Below, in pieces: positions 9,793 to 17,765 of a stretch of DNA of 39,532 nucleotides (position 1 is the stretch's first letter; every line of letters begins with the position of its first letter). Location: assembly GCA_052386975.1 (NCBI GenBank), contig JBQTJQ010000126.1, positions 1 to 39,532 on the forward strand, read 5' to 3'. The notes below the pieces were generated by a model. It did no database searches. It was not told where the DNA came from and saw only the letters and a program-made list of their open reading frames with translations. The DNA comes from JACPFV01 sp052386975 (lineage in GTDB: Bacteria; Pseudomonadota; Gammaproteobacteria; Nevskiales; Nevskiaceae). The position numbers were made by a program, and so were the translations under genes.

Positions 9793-10206
9793 TCAGGGCG
9801 CGGGTGTGTTCATCACCGAGACGCGCCCCTTGGCGAGCAACCGGCCGTCCGCGCTGACCGAGAACTCGTAGAGCGAGCCGCTGTCGTTGGCGAACTGCAC
9901 GCGCGCCTCGACCTGCAAGGGCGCGGCGATGTCGTCGATCCGCTCGATCCCGAAGCGCACGTCCTTCACCGAGGTCAGCACGCCCGGCGGCGCTTTCTTG
10001 CCGGAGCGCAGCGCGCCGTGCACCGCGGTGGCCTGGGCGCCGTACTCCACCAGGTGCAGCGCGAGCAGGCCGTCGGCGCCGCGCAGCGGGTTGGCGGCAT
10101 CGAGGTGCGTCCGCGTGGCGCAGCGCACGCCGGACTCGTCCCAGTGCTCGACCGACTCGAGCAGGCACATGCTGCCCGTGTGGGGGATCAGGCCGGCGAT
10201 CAGCAT
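9793..10206 (-). CDS. Aryl polyene hot-dog dehydratase, ApeP-like (subunit A)
   Basis: A 137-residue hot-dog protein of the kind annotated as 3-hydroxyacyl-ACP dehydratase in aryl polyene clusters. It begins MLIAGLIPHTGSMCLLES, analogous to the LPHR..LLVD start of FabZ. A helix LVEYGAQATAVHG carries the Glu expected at the FabZ glutamate position (about residue 58). The GHFP motif that brings the catalytic His is absent; a loop around THLDAANPLRG stands there. It probably works as one half of a heterodimer with an ApeI-type partner. It is the last gene of the leftward operon, and its ATG overlaps the end of the upstream gene by 7 bp. Confidence 0.8.
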   Translation of the reverse strand: MLIAGLIPHTGSMCLLESVEHWDESGVRCATRTHLDAANPLRGADGLLALHLVEYGAQATAVHGALRSGKKAPPGVLTSVKDVRFGIERIDDIAAPLQVEARVQFANDSGSLYEFSVSADGRLLAKGRVSVMNTPAP

Positions 10207-10988
10207 GGCGCCACGGCGATGCGGAACCGCGAGCTGCCGGCGCCGGCGACGGTGACCGCGCCGGGTGCAGCCAGCGCCAGCGCGCGCAACAGCGGCAGCG
10301 CGCGGCCGGCCGGATTCCCGATCCGGAGGTGTTCGAGCCCGTTGTCGTCCATGCGCGATTCGGCGCCGTCGCCACGCTCGATCTCGAGGCGGGCCAGCGT
10401 GCGCGGGCCGCGCTCGCGCGTCAGCACCAGCGCCGCGGCGCAGGCCGCCGCCAGCGGGCGGGCGGCGTGCAGCGGGCCGGGCGGGATGATGTCGTAGCAC
10501 ACCAGCAGCGCGCCGCCCGTTTCGTGCACCAGGGCTGCCGTCTCGAGCAAGCCGGCGGTGAAGGTGGCGTCCCAGGCGGAGATGCTGGCCGAGGGCTGCC
10601 TACAGGCCGTCGCGATGCTCCAATAACCCGCGGCGGCGTTGTGCACCGAATTGTGGAAATCGGTCGGCGACAGCACGCGCTGCTGCTGCGCCAGCGCCGT
10701 GCACAGGCGGTGCAGGATCGCCGTGTCGGCTTCCGAGGTGGCGAACACCGAGGCGAGGTCGGCCGGCGCGCGGCTCGAGCCGCGCACCGCGTCCTCGGCG
10801 GCGACGAAGGCCAGGCGCACCGAGGCGCTGGCGCGGCGCCGCTCGTTGGCGGGCAGCAGTTCCGGCGCCGTGCTGGGAATTTCCGCCGGCGCGTACGGCG
10901 CCTGGCCGCGCAGGACCGGCGCCGCCGCGGCCCAGCCGGCGAGGCCGGGCGCGATGACGCCGGCCGACTCGACGAACACCGACATCAT
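10200..10988 (-). CDS. Ketosynthase-like chain length factor (ApeC-like)
   Basis: A 262-residue protein of the beta-ketoacyl synthase-like, N-terminal type (PF13723), typical of aryl polyene clusters. Such proteins pair with the active ketosynthase and set chain length. It has thiolase-like features (FATSEADTAILHRL, DFHNSVHNAAAGYWSIAT). The active-site Cys region is replaced by SASISAWDATFTAG, with no Cys and no HGTxT or GHxxG histidines, so it should be catalytically silent. Its first ATG overlaps the stop of the upstream ketosynthase (ATGA), consistent with equimolar synthesis of a heterodimer. Confidence 0.87.
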   Translation of the reverse strand: MMSVFVESAGVIAPGLAGWAAAAPVLRGQAPYAPAEIPSTAPELLPANERRRASASVRLAFVAAEDAVRGSSRAPADLASVFATSEADTAILHRLCTALAQQQRVLSPTDFHNSVHNAAAGYWSIATACRQPSASISAWDATFTAGLLETAALVHETGGALLVCYDIIPPGPLHAARPLAAACAAALVLTRERGPRTLARLEIERGDGAESRMDDNGLEHLRIGNPAGRALPLLRALALAAPGAVTVAGAGSSRFRIAVAPC

Positions 10989-12169
10989 GCCGGCCGCCCG
11001 AGCAGCAGGCTGCAGTTGCTGCCGCCGACGCCGAACGAGTTCGACAGCACGCGGTCGACGCGCGCCTGGCGCTGCCGCAGCAGGATGGCGGAGCGCAGCG
11101 CCGGGTCCCTGTTCTGTGTGTTGAGGCTGCGCGGCATGAAGCCGTGCTCGACGCACAACAGCGACACCACCGCTTCGGTGATCGCGGCCGCGCCGAGCGT
11201 GTGGCCGGTCCAGCCCTTGGTCGAGCTGCAGGACACCGAGTCGCCGAACACGGCGTGCACCGCCTGGTCCTCGGCGGCATCGTTGGCCGGCGTCGCGGTG
11301 CCGTGCAGGTTGATGTAGTCCACGTGTCGGGGCTCGAGGCCGGCGCTGCGCAGCGCGCCGCGCATCGCCGCCGCCGCGCCTTCGCCTTGCGGGTGCGGCG
11401 CCGACATGTGGTGGGCATCGCTGCTCTCGCCGTAGCCGAGCAGGGCCAGGCCAGCCGCCGCGCCGGGCTCGAGGATGGCGAAGCCGGCGGCCTCGCCGAC
11501 CGAGATGCCGTTGCGCGCCGCGTCGGCGGGGCGGCAGATGTCGCCCGACACCAGCTGCAGCGCGTTGAAGCCGTAGAGGGTCGTGAGGCACAAGCTGTCG
11601 ACGCCGCCGACGATGGCGGCGTCGCACAGCCCGGCGCGCATGGCGCGGGCCGCGGACGCGAACACCTTGGCGCTGGACGAGCAGGCCGTGGCGATGGCGA
11701 CGGCCACGCCTTCGAGCGCGAGCGCGCGGCGCACGAATTCCGCTGGCGAGAAGCAGTTCTGCGAGGTCTCGTAGTTGAACCAGGCCGGCAGCGTGCCAGC
11801 GCCGGCCTCGCGGTAAGCCAGCTCGGTCGAGTGCACGCCGGCGGTGCTGGTGCCAATGAACACGCCGACGCGCGCCGCGCCGTGGCGCTCGCGCAGCGCC
11901 GCCGCGGCCTCGGCGAAGCCGTCCTGGTGCAGGCCGAGCCAGGCCAGGCGGTTGTTGCGGCAATCCCACGGCGCCAGCCCCACCGGCAGGCCACTTTCGA
12001 ACTCGCGCTCGAGTCCGCCGACCTCGCCGATCCAGCAGGGGATCTCGCAGGTCTCGAAGGTCTTGCGGCGCAAGCCGGTGGCCTCGTTGCGCAGCGCGGC
12101 GAGGTGGGCATCGCGGCCGCGGCCGAGCGCCGAGGTCGCCGTGTAATGAGTGATGCGTAGCGGTGTCAT
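10985..12169 (-). CDS. Aryl polyene beta-ketoacyl-ACP synthase (ApeO-like)
   Basis: A 394-residue KAS I/II-type condensing enzyme that extends the aryl-primed acyl chain on ACP with malonyl units. The catalytic triad is complete: Cys163 in ATACSSS, His289 in HGTAT and His323 in GHTLG, with Lys318 before the last. GVGGSN near the C-terminus is the usual closing motif. Overlapping ATGA junctions link it to the LpxL-like acyltransferase upstream and the chain length factor downstream. That placement, directly before the silent partner, marks it as the likely active subunit of the KS-CLF pair. The other ketosynthase of the cluster is at 25268-26494. Confidence 0.92.
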   Translation of the reverse strand: MTPLRITHYTATSALGRGRDAHLAALRNEATGLRRKTFETCEIPCWIGEVGGLEREFESGLPVGLAPWDCRNNRLAWLGLHQDGFAEAAAALRERHGAARVGVFIGTSTAGVHSTELAYREAGAGTLPAWFNYETSQNCFSPAEFVRRALALEGVAVAIATACSSSAKVFASAARAMRAGLCDAAIVGGVDSLCLTTLYGFNALQLVSGDICRPADAARNGISVGEAAGFAILEPGAAAGLALLGYGESSDAHHMSAPHPQGEGAAAAMRGALRSAGLEPRHVDYINLHGTATPANDAAEDQAVHAVFGDSVSCSSTKGWTGHTLGAAAITEAVVSLLCVEHGFMPRSLNTQNRDPALRSAILLRQRQARVDRVLSNSFGVGGSNCSLLLGRPA

Positions 12170-13098
12170 GGGCTGGTGGTCGCGGCCGGGGCCGCGCCGG
12201 CGGCGGGCTGGGCCCAGTAGTCGTAGAAATTGAACCAGTTGTACGGCGCCAGCCGCGCATAGTGCTCGAGCCGGCTCGCATAGTGTTGCACGCAGGACCG
12301 CAGGGCCTCTTCACGAGTGGCGCGCGGCAGCGTCACCTTGTTGCTGAACAGCTCGAGGTGCAGGTCGTAGCGGTTGCCGCCGCGGTACAGGCCGAAGGCC
12401 AGGATCACCGGCACGCTGACCACGGACGCCAGCATCCACGGCCCGATGGCGAAGCGCGCGCGCTCGCCGAGGAACTCGGCCTCGACCGCGCGTTCCCCGG
12501 CGGTGGCGCGATCGGCCATGACGCCGACGAACGCGCCCTGCTCGAGGGCTTCGCGCAGCTTCAGCACCAGTCCGGGCCCGCGATCGGAGGCGTCGATCAA
12601 CTGGCCGGCCATCTCCGGATTCAGCGCGATCAGCACCTGCATCAGCTTGCGGCCCACTTCCAGGTCCATGAGGATCCTGATCGGCCGCTTGCGCTCGGCG
12701 AAGCCGAGCCGCAGCGCCTCGTAACCGCCCAGGTGCGCCAGCAGCATCAGGCAGCCGGTGTCGCGCTGCACGATCTCCTCGATCCCGGGCGAGCGATGGA
12801 TGCGCACCTCGAAGCCGGTGGCGCCGCGCCGCAGCAGGAACATGCGGTCGAGCGTGACGGCGGCGAGGGTGTGGAAGTGGCGGGCGACGTCGGCCAGGCG
12901 CGGCTCGCGGCCGAGCACGCGCCGCAGGTAGTTGCGCGAGGCGCGCCGGGCCTCGCCCGCGAACAGCAGGAAATACGCCGTGACCGGGTACAGCACCAGC
13001 CGCGTCAGCGTCCGGCCGAGCAGGCGCGTGCACCACATCGTCAGCCTCAGCGCCAGCGCGGTGCCGCGCTCGGCCTGCTGGTCCCAGCTGCGCGTCAT
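12166..13098 (-). CDS. LpxL/HtrB-like lipid acyltransferase
   Basis: A 310-residue membrane-associated acyltransferase of the lipid A biosynthesis (LpxL/LpxM, PF03279) superfamily. A hydrophobic N-terminal stretch lies around residues 35-48 (LVLYPVTAYFLLFAG). The acyltransferase motif H-x4-E is seen in LLAHLGGYEAL near residue 123. The region VGVMADRATAGERAVEAEF corresponds to the substrate pocket. In aryl polyene clusters such enzymes are thought to help attach the polyene or a fatty acid to the lipid anchor. ATGA overlaps connect it to the genes on both sides. A PlsC-type acyltransferase is present in the opposite operon. Confidence 0.85.
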   Translation of the reverse strand: MTRSWDQQAERGTALALRLTMWCTRLLGRTLTRLVLYPVTAYFLLFAGEARRASRNYLRRVLGREPRLADVARHFHTLAAVTLDRMFLLRRGATGFEVRIHRSPGIEEIVQRDTGCLMLLAHLGGYEALRLGFAERKRPIRILMDLEVGRKLMQVLIALNPEMAGQLIDASDRGPGLVLKLREALEQGAFVGVMADRATAGERAVEAEFLGERARFAIGPWMLASVVSVPVILAFGLYRGGNRYDLHLELFSNKVTLPRATREEALRSCVQHYASRLEHYARLAPYNWFNFYDYWAQPAAGAAPAATTSP

Positions 13099-13415
13099 GA
13101 CGGCTCCGCCAGCGCGAGGCTGCCCTGCGCCAGCACGCGGTCGGCGGCGCTGCAGGTGAAGCGGATGCGCGGGCCCTGGCCCCCGGGACCCTGTTCCTCG
13201 AGCAGGATGTCGAAGCGTTGCCCCGGCAGCAGCGGGCTGAGGAATTTCACCGCGGGCAGGCCGGCGAGCCGCGCGTCAGTGCCGCGCCAGGCACGCGCCG
13301 CGTCGAGGACCTGTTCCAGCAGGACCACGCCGGGCACGATCGGGTTGCCCGGGAAATGCCCGGGCAGGCAGGGATGGTCCGCCGGGACCACGGCCCGGGC
13401 GCGGAACTCAGCCAC
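13095..13415 (-). CDS. Hot-dog dehydratase, ApeI/FabZ-like, with full His-Glu pair
   Basis: A 106-residue hot-dog protein. The FabZ-type active site is intact: GHFPGNPIVPGVVLLEQ supplies His (about residue 21) and Glu 14 residues later. It should dehydrate 3-hydroxyacyl-ACP intermediates. I chose GTG 13415 (VAEFRARAVV) because it overlaps the AMP ligase stop by 8 nt, in keeping with this operon, and gives the usual length. A longer frame to 13517 runs through the ligase gene and is not family-like. Its TGA overlaps the next ATG. Differences from the other three hot-dog proteins of the cluster are discussed in the findings. Confidence 0.8.
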   Translation of the reverse strand: MAEFRARAVVPADHPCLPGHFPGNPIVPGVVLLEQVLDAARAWRGTDARLAGLPAVKFLSPLLPGQRFDILLEEQGPGGQGPRIRFTCSAADRVLAQGSLALAEPS

Positions 13416-14727
13416 GGCGCAGCAGCTCCAGCAGCGCCTCGCGCTTGAGCTTGCCGAGGCTGTCGCGCGGCAGCGCGTCCACCTTGCGCAGCGGGCGCGG
13501 CAGGAATACCGGATCAACCGCGGCCGACAGCGCCGCGAGGATCTCGCGCGCCTCGAGTCCGGGCGCTTCCACCAGCGCGGCCGGGCGCGCTTCGTCGCGG
13601 TCCGGGTCCGGCACGAACACCACGGCGTCGCGCACGCCGGGGATGTTCATCAACTGGCGCGTAAGGTCCGCGAGCGAGGCGCGCTTGCCGGCGACCTTGA
13701 GCATGTCGGAATGGCGCCCGAGCAGGCGGAAGCGGGTGTCGTCGATCGGCTCGAGGCTATCCGCCAGCGGCACCGGCGCGGGCAGTTGCGGCCCGGACAC
13801 GAGGAAGCCCTCGGCGCCTTGCTCGAGGCGCATGCCCGGGTGCAGCCGCCACGGCTCGTCCCGGGCCGTGCGCCGGGTGGCGATGGCGCCCGCCTCGGTG
13901 CAGCCGTAGACCTCGCACAGCGGCGCGCCGAAGCGCCGCTCGATTTCCAGCGCCTCGTCGCGCGCCAGCGGCGCGGTGGCCGAGACGATCAGCGCGAACT
14001 GCGGCGGCGAGGCGCCCGCCTCGAGCAGCTTGCGCAGGTGCAGGGGCGTGGTCAGCAACAGGCGCGGTTCGGGCACCTGCGCCGCGGCGGCGGCGAGGTC
14101 CTCGAAGAACAGCGGCCGGCCACTGTGCGCGGCGCAGCCCGAGACGAAGGGCAGCATCACGCTGAACTCGAACCCGTACATGTGCTGCGGCGGCACCGTG
14201 GCGATGATCGCGTGCGCCAGCGCGGGCACGCCGGCGTGCCGCGCCAGCACCGGGGCGGAGAGCTCGGCCGAGACCTTCAGCTCGCGCCAGGTTTTTTCAT
14301 GGGCGGTCGCGGCGCCGCTGCTGCCCGAGGTGTGCGCGACCATCGCGACCGCCGACTCGTCCAGCGTGGCCGCCGCGGCGGCGGGCGTCGCGGGGCGGAT
14401 GTCGCGCAGGTCGAGCGTGCGCCCGGCGAAGCCCTCCACCGGCCCGTCGCCCAGCGCGTAGCAGCCGGGATGCTGCTCGAGCAGCGCGTTCAGCGCCGCC
14501 GGCACGCGGCTCGACGGCATCAGGCTGACTTGGCGCCGCGAGCCGGCGGCCGCGAACGCCAGCATGAAGCGGTAGCGGTCCTCGCACAGGTTCAGCACGT
14601 GGCTGGCTTCCGGCAGCAGCGCCGCGACGGCAGCGACGTGGCCTGCAAACTGCGCGTGGCTGCACGGCCGGCCTTCATGCCAGGCCAGCACCTGCTGCGA
14701 ACGAACCGCGACGGGGAGCGTGAACAC
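13408..14727 (-). CDS. Aryl-ACP synthetase (AMP ligase, ApeH/XanA2-like)
   Basis: A 439-residue adenylate-forming enzyme that activates a hydroxybenzoate as the AMP ester and loads it on ACP to start the polyene. Core motifs: VAMVAHTSGSSGA (the P-loop-like A3), VYGCTEAGAIATRR (A5), RLLGRHSDMLKVAGKR (A7/A8) and the catalytic Lys in LPRDSLGKLKREAL near the C-terminus. No ATG exists near the expected N-terminus. GTG 14727 (VFTLPVAVRS) gives the usual start about 15 nt after the upstream stop, but no clear Shine-Dalgarno sequence is visible, so the start is uncertain. It follows the membrane protein and ACP genes in the same operon. Confidence 0.88.
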   Translation of the reverse strand: MFTLPVAVRSQQVLAWHEGRPCSHAQFAGHVAAVAALLPEASHVLNLCEDRYRFMLAFAAAGSRRQVSLMPSSRVPAALNALLEQHPGCYALGDGPVEGFAGRTLDLRDIRPATPAAAAATLDESAVAMVAHTSGSSGAATAHEKTWRELKVSAELSAPVLARHAGVPALAHAIIATVPPQHMYGFEFSVMLPFVSGCAAHSGRPLFFEDLAAAAAQVPEPRLLLTTPLHLRKLLEAGASPPQFALIVSATAPLARDEALEIERRFGAPLCEVYGCTEAGAIATRRTARDEPWRLHPGMRLEQGAEGFLVSGPQLPAPVPLADSLEPIDDTRFRLLGRHSDMLKVAGKRASLADLTRQLMNIPGVRDAVVFVPDPDRDEARPAALVEAPGLEAREILAALSAAVDPVFLPRPLRKVDALPRDSLGKLKREALLELLRRG

Positions 14728-14741
14728 GTTCAGGTGGGGGT

Positions 14742-15386
14742 TCAGGTGGCGCGATAGCCGGTGCGCGCCAGCGAACGGATGAAGGCGATGAACCCGGCGT
14801 GCGGCTCGTGGCGGAAACGCAGGCGCCGCCAGGCGTACTCGCCGGCGAACATCAGACCCAGCAGCGCGTAGCACACGAAGTTGGTGAACACCGACCAGGC
14901 CCACAGCGGCGCGAACAGTGCCAGCGCCGCGGCGGCCACCGCCAGCGCCGACGCCAGCCAGGCCCAGGCCAGGGTCACGTTGCGGGTGTAGGCGAGCAGT
15001 TCCGGCGACAGCGTGCCGCGCTCGACCGCGGCGAAGCGCGTCACCAGCGGCACGCGGCCGGCGCGCAGGCTGCCGATGAAGAAGGCCGCGACCATGGCCG
15101 GCAGCGCGACCGGCGGCACGAACAGGGCGTAGATGCCGCCGCCGGATCGCGTCAGCAGCAGCAGCGCTGCGGCGAGCGCCAGCAGCAGCAGCCAGTTGCG
15201 CCAGCGGCCGGCCCGCAAGCCCCCGTACTGTGGCAGCGCGCAGATCACCACCAGCGCGGCCCATTGCAGCAGCGGCCAGCCGAGGATGGCCGCGAAGTGG
15301 CTCAGGAAGGGGAAGGAGAGCGCCAGCACCATCGGCCCGGCGACGGCCGGGGGCGGCTGCTCAGGATTTGCGGTGCTGCTGGACAT
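14742..15386 (-). CDS. COG4648-like multi-pass membrane protein of aryl polyene clusters
   Basis: A 214-residue integral membrane protein with about five hydrophobic segments (about 18-50, 65-82, 84-105, 140-162 and 166-185). It matches the poorly characterised COG4648-type proteins regularly found beside the ACP and AMP ligase in aryl polyene clusters; the function is unknown, perhaps placing the synthase at the inner membrane. ATG 15386 (MSSSTANPEQ) overlaps the ACP gene by 26 nt, more than the other junctions. A GTG at 15344 or ATG at 15332 would also leave all membrane segments intact. Confidence 0.75.
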   Translation of the reverse strand: MSSSTANPEQPPPAVAGPMVLALSFPFLSHFAAILGWPLLQWAALVVICALPQYGGLRAGRWRNWLLLLALAAALLLLTRSGGGIYALFVPPVALPAMVAAFFIGSLRAGRVPLVTRFAAVERGTLSPELLAYTRNVTLAWAWLASALAVAAAALALFAPLWAWSVFTNFVCYALLGLMFAGEYAWRRLRFRHEPHAGFIAFIRSLARTGYRAT

Positions 15387-15648
15387 GGGCGGTGAGATCG
15401 CGCAGCGAGCTGAACGCCCGCTTGACCTGTGGGTCCTCCGAGCGCATCTGCACGCCGTACTTCTGCTGGATCACCAGGGCGATCTCGAGCGCGTCGATCG
15501 AATCGAGCCCCAGACCGCGCTTCTGCGCGTCGTAGCCGAACAGCGGCGCCGCCGGATCGATCGCCGCCGCCTGGACGCCTTCGAGGTTGAGTGCCGTGAC
15601 CAACGCGACCGCCAGCTCTTGCTCGGCGGCGGACTGAGAATTCGCCAT
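15361..15648 (-). CDS. Acyl carrier protein 1 (ApeE/XanC-like)
   Basis: A 95-residue acyl carrier protein. The phosphopantetheine attachment Ser50 lies in GLGLDSIDALEIAL, followed by the usual helix III region. It is somewhat longer than FabA-pathway ACPs at the N-terminus. As first gene of the leftward operon, with the AMP ligase two genes on, it is the best candidate to receive the aryl starter. The GGGGA ribosome-binding site lies just before ATG 15648. The cluster has a second ACP at 17503-17763. Confidence 0.92.
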   Translation of the reverse strand: MANSQSAAEQELAVALVTALNLEGVQAAAIDPAAPLFGYDAQKRGLGLDSIDALEIALVIQQKYGVQMRSEDPQVKRAFSSLRDLTAHVQQHRKS

Positions 15649-15711
15649 GGTTCCCCTTGCTTGTGCGAAAATTATACGCGTTTGGGGAAACCAAGAACTC
15701 ATCGGCCATCG
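15649..15711. promoter_or_regulatory. 63-bp divergent promoter region of the polyene cluster
   Basis: This is the only gap from which both polyene operons can be read. A perfect TATAAT lies on the minus strand (15676-15671), 22 nt before the ACP ATG, without a good -35 at 17 bp. The same AT-rich core gives TATACG on the plus strand for the chorismatase operon, again with a weak -35. The weak -35 boxes suggest an activator or an extended arrangement, but no operator is recognisable. Confidence 0.55.
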
Positions 15712-16704
15712 ATGCCGCAAGCACCTGCACCCGTGCCGTGCTCGTACGACGTCCATTACGAGCCGGAATCCGATGCGCCGCTCGCGCCGGATGTCCTGGC
15801 CTGCATCCACTTCGGCGTCGACGAGGGCCGGGGCGCCGGCCCCGGCGACCGCGACCCGCGGCGCTTCCGGGTGCGCCTGCGCCAGTTCGGCGCGGCGCCG
15901 CTGATGGAGGTCTGGCGCAGCACCCGGCCGGTCGAGTACGGCTGGTCCGACGGCTTCGGCTACGCCACCAACGGCGACGTGCTGATGGGCCACCTCGACC
16001 TGCCGGAGGCGGAGATCGAGGACCTCGATCGCGCCTCGGCGCGCGCCTACGTCCACGTCGAGGCGCTGCTGCACCGGACCGGCTACCCGTCCTGGCTGCG
16101 GATCTGGAACTACCTGTCGCACATCAACCGCGGCGAGGGCGACAAGGAGCGCTACAAGGTCTTTACGCATGGGCGCTACCGGGCGCTGGCGCTCAAGCCC
16201 GGGTTCGAGGCGACCCTGCCCGCGGCGACCGCCATCGGCACGCCGGCCGGCGGCCTGCTGGTCTATTTCCTCGCCGCGCGCAGCCCCGGCGTGCAGGCCG
16301 AGAACCCGCGCCAGGTCAGCGCCTTCCACTATCCGCGGCAGTACGGCCCGCGCGGCCCGAGCTTCTCGCGCGCGACCGGGAAGCAGTGGGCCGGCGGCCG
16401 CCAGCTGTTCATCTCGGGCACGGCGGCCGTGGTTGGCCACGCCACCGTGCACGAGGGCGATGCGCTCGGGCAGCTCGAGGAAACCGCGCGCAACGTCAGG
16501 GCGCTGCTCGAGTCCACCGGCATGCCGAAGGCCCGGCCGCTGGCCCTGAAGCTCTACGTGCGCGAGCCGGAGCATTTCGACGCCGTCCGCCGGCGCGCGC
16601 TCGAACTCTTCGGCGCCGATGCGCCGCTGCTGTGCCTGCAGGGTGACGTCTGCCGCGAGCACCTGCTGCTCGAGATCGAAGCGCTGTACGTCGAGGGCGG
16701 CTGA
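15712..16704 (+). CDS. xanB2: XanB2-like chorismatase (3-/4-hydroxybenzoate synthase)
   Basis: A 330-residue enzyme of the chorismatase family (FkbO/Hyg5/XanB2; often annotated pteridine-dependent dioxygenase-like). It cleaves chorismate to a hydroxybenzoate plus pyruvate, and in Xanthomonas XanB2 feeds xanthomonadin and ubiquinone synthesis. Visible hallmarks: EYGWSDGFGYATNGDVLMG (75-93), WNYLSHINRGEGDKERYKVF (132-151), LFISGTAAVVGHATVHEGD (232-250) in the YjgF-like C-terminal half, and GDVCREHLLLEIE (311-323), with Cys314 and catalytic-type Glu321. ATG 15712 (MPQAPAPVPC) has no strong ribosome-binding site. It opens the rightward operon and the stop abuts the next GTG. No tyrosine ammonia lyase is present, so this is the likely starter source. 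Confidence 0.88.
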   Translation: MPQAPAPVPCSYDVHYEPESDAPLAPDVLACIHFGVDEGRGAGPGDRDPRRFRVRLRQFGAAPLMEVWRSTRPVEYGWSDGFGYATNGDVLMGHLDLPEAEIEDLDRASARAYVHVEALLHRTGYPSWLRIWNYLSHINRGEGDKERYKVFTHGRYRALALKPGFEATLPAATAIGTPAGGLLVYFLAARSPGVQAENPRQVSAFHYPRQYGPRGPSFSRATGKQWAGGRQLFISGTAAVVGHATVHEGDALGQLEETARNVRALLESTGMPKARPLALKLYVREPEHFDAVRRRALELFGADAPLLCLQGDVCREHLLLEIEALYVEGG

Positions 16705-17490
16705 GTGCTGAAGCCGGGCTCGCGGCTGGATCGCGGCTGGCGCATCGTCGGCACCGGGCTGTCGTTCGCGGTGTTCGGCATCGGCGCCTGCGTGATCAGC
16801 CTCACCGTCTTTCCCGTGCTGCGCCTGGCCTCGCCGGACCCGGAGGTGGCGCGGCGCCGGATCCAGCGCGCCATGCAGCTGACCTTCAAGCTGTTCACCT
16901 GGATGATGGTGTCCCTGGGGCTCCTCACCGTCGAGTTCCGCAACCCCGAGCGCCTGGCCCGCCAGGGGCGCCTGATCGTGGCCAACCATCCGAGCCTGAT
17001 CGACGTCGTGCTGATCATTTCGGCAATGCCGGCCGTGGACTGCATCGTCAAGCAGGCGCTTTACCGCAACCCGTTCCTGCGCTGGCCGGTGCTGTGGGCG
17101 GGCTACATCCCGAACACGCAGCCGGAGCAGCTGGTGGAGGAATGCGCGGAGGCGCTGCGCGCCGGCCGCTCGCTGCTGGTGTTCCCGGAGGGCACGCGCA
17201 CCGTGCCCGGGCAGCCGCTGCAGTTCAAGCGCGGCGCCGCCCAGATCGCGCTGGCGGCGAAGTGCGAGATCCAGCCGATCACCATCACCCAGACCATCCC
17301 GACGCTGACCAAGGCCGAGCAGTGGTACCAGGTGGCGCGCGAGCCCAGCCACTGGGTGGTGTCGGTGGACGAGCCGATGCGGATCGATTCTTTCTTCGAG
17401 CTCGCCCCTTCGCTGGGGGCGCGCCACCTCACCCAGCACCTGCTGGACTACTATTCCCGGCGCCTTGGTGCCCCCGCCACCGCCGTATAA
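16705..17490 (+). CDS. PlsC-like 1-acylglycerol-3-phosphate acyltransferase
   Basis: A 261-residue membrane acyltransferase of the PlsC (LPLAT) family. A strong hydrophobic segment lies near residues 17-38. The catalytic H-x4-D is in NHPSLID (about 93-99) and the substrate-binding motif is FPEGTRT (about 159-165). In aryl polyene clusters such enzymes are proposed to esterify the carboxyl polyene or a fatty acid onto a glycerol or sugar anchor. The GTG start at 16705 directly follows the chorismatase TGA with no gap, so synthesis is probably coupled. This family differs from the LpxL-type enzyme in the opposite operon. Confidence 0.87.
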   Translation: MLKPGSRLDRGWRIVGTGLSFAVFGIGACVISLTVFPVLRLASPDPEVARRRIQRAMQLTFKLFTWMMVSLGLLTVEFRNPERLARQGRLIVANHPSLIDVVLIISAMPAVDCIVKQALYRNPFLRWPVLWAGYIPNTQPEQLVEECAEALRAGRSLLVFPEGTRTVPGQPLQFKRGAAQIALAAKCEIQPITITQTIPTLTKAEQWYQVAREPSHWVVSVDEPMRIDSFFELAPSLGARHLTQHLLDYYSRRLGAPATAV

Positions 17491-17502
17491 TCCCGCCCAG
17501 CC

Positions 17503-17763
17503 ATGCCCAGCCAGCAGGAAATTTTCGATCGCGTGAAGCAGACCCTCGTCGACCTGTTCGAAGTCGACGCGGCCAAGGTCGTTCCCGGCGCCCAGCTCTA
17601 CGCGGACCTGGACATCGACAGCATCGACGCGATCGACCTGATCCTCGAGCTCAAGACCTACACCGGCAAGCGAATCGATCCGGAGCAGTTCAAGCACGTG
17701 CGCACGATCGACGACCTGGTCGCGGTCGTCCACGGCCTGCTGAACGAAAAACCGGCGGCCTGA
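17503..17763 (+). CDS. Acyl carrier protein 2 (ApeF-like)
   Basis: An 86-residue acyl carrier protein with phosphopantetheine attachment at Ser40 in LDIDSIDAIDLILELK. The acidic helix II and the C-terminal helix are typical. It lies 12 bp after the PlsC-like gene and 2 bp before an ApeI-like dehydratase gene. Two ACPs are standard in aryl polyene systems, and a division of labour (starter loading versus elongation) is possible but not shown. Confidence 0.93.
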   Translation: MPSQQEIFDRVKQTLVDLFEVDAAKVVPGAQLYADLDIDSIDAIDLILELKTYTGKRIDPEQFKHVRTIDDLVAVVHGLLNEKPAA

Positions 17764-17765
17764 AG

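Noticed and set aside
10200..10988. The chain length factor as a broken ketosynthase
   Set aside because: Its length and lack of catalytic residues match the silent partner family found in aryl polyene clusters. The frame is intact and translationally coupled.
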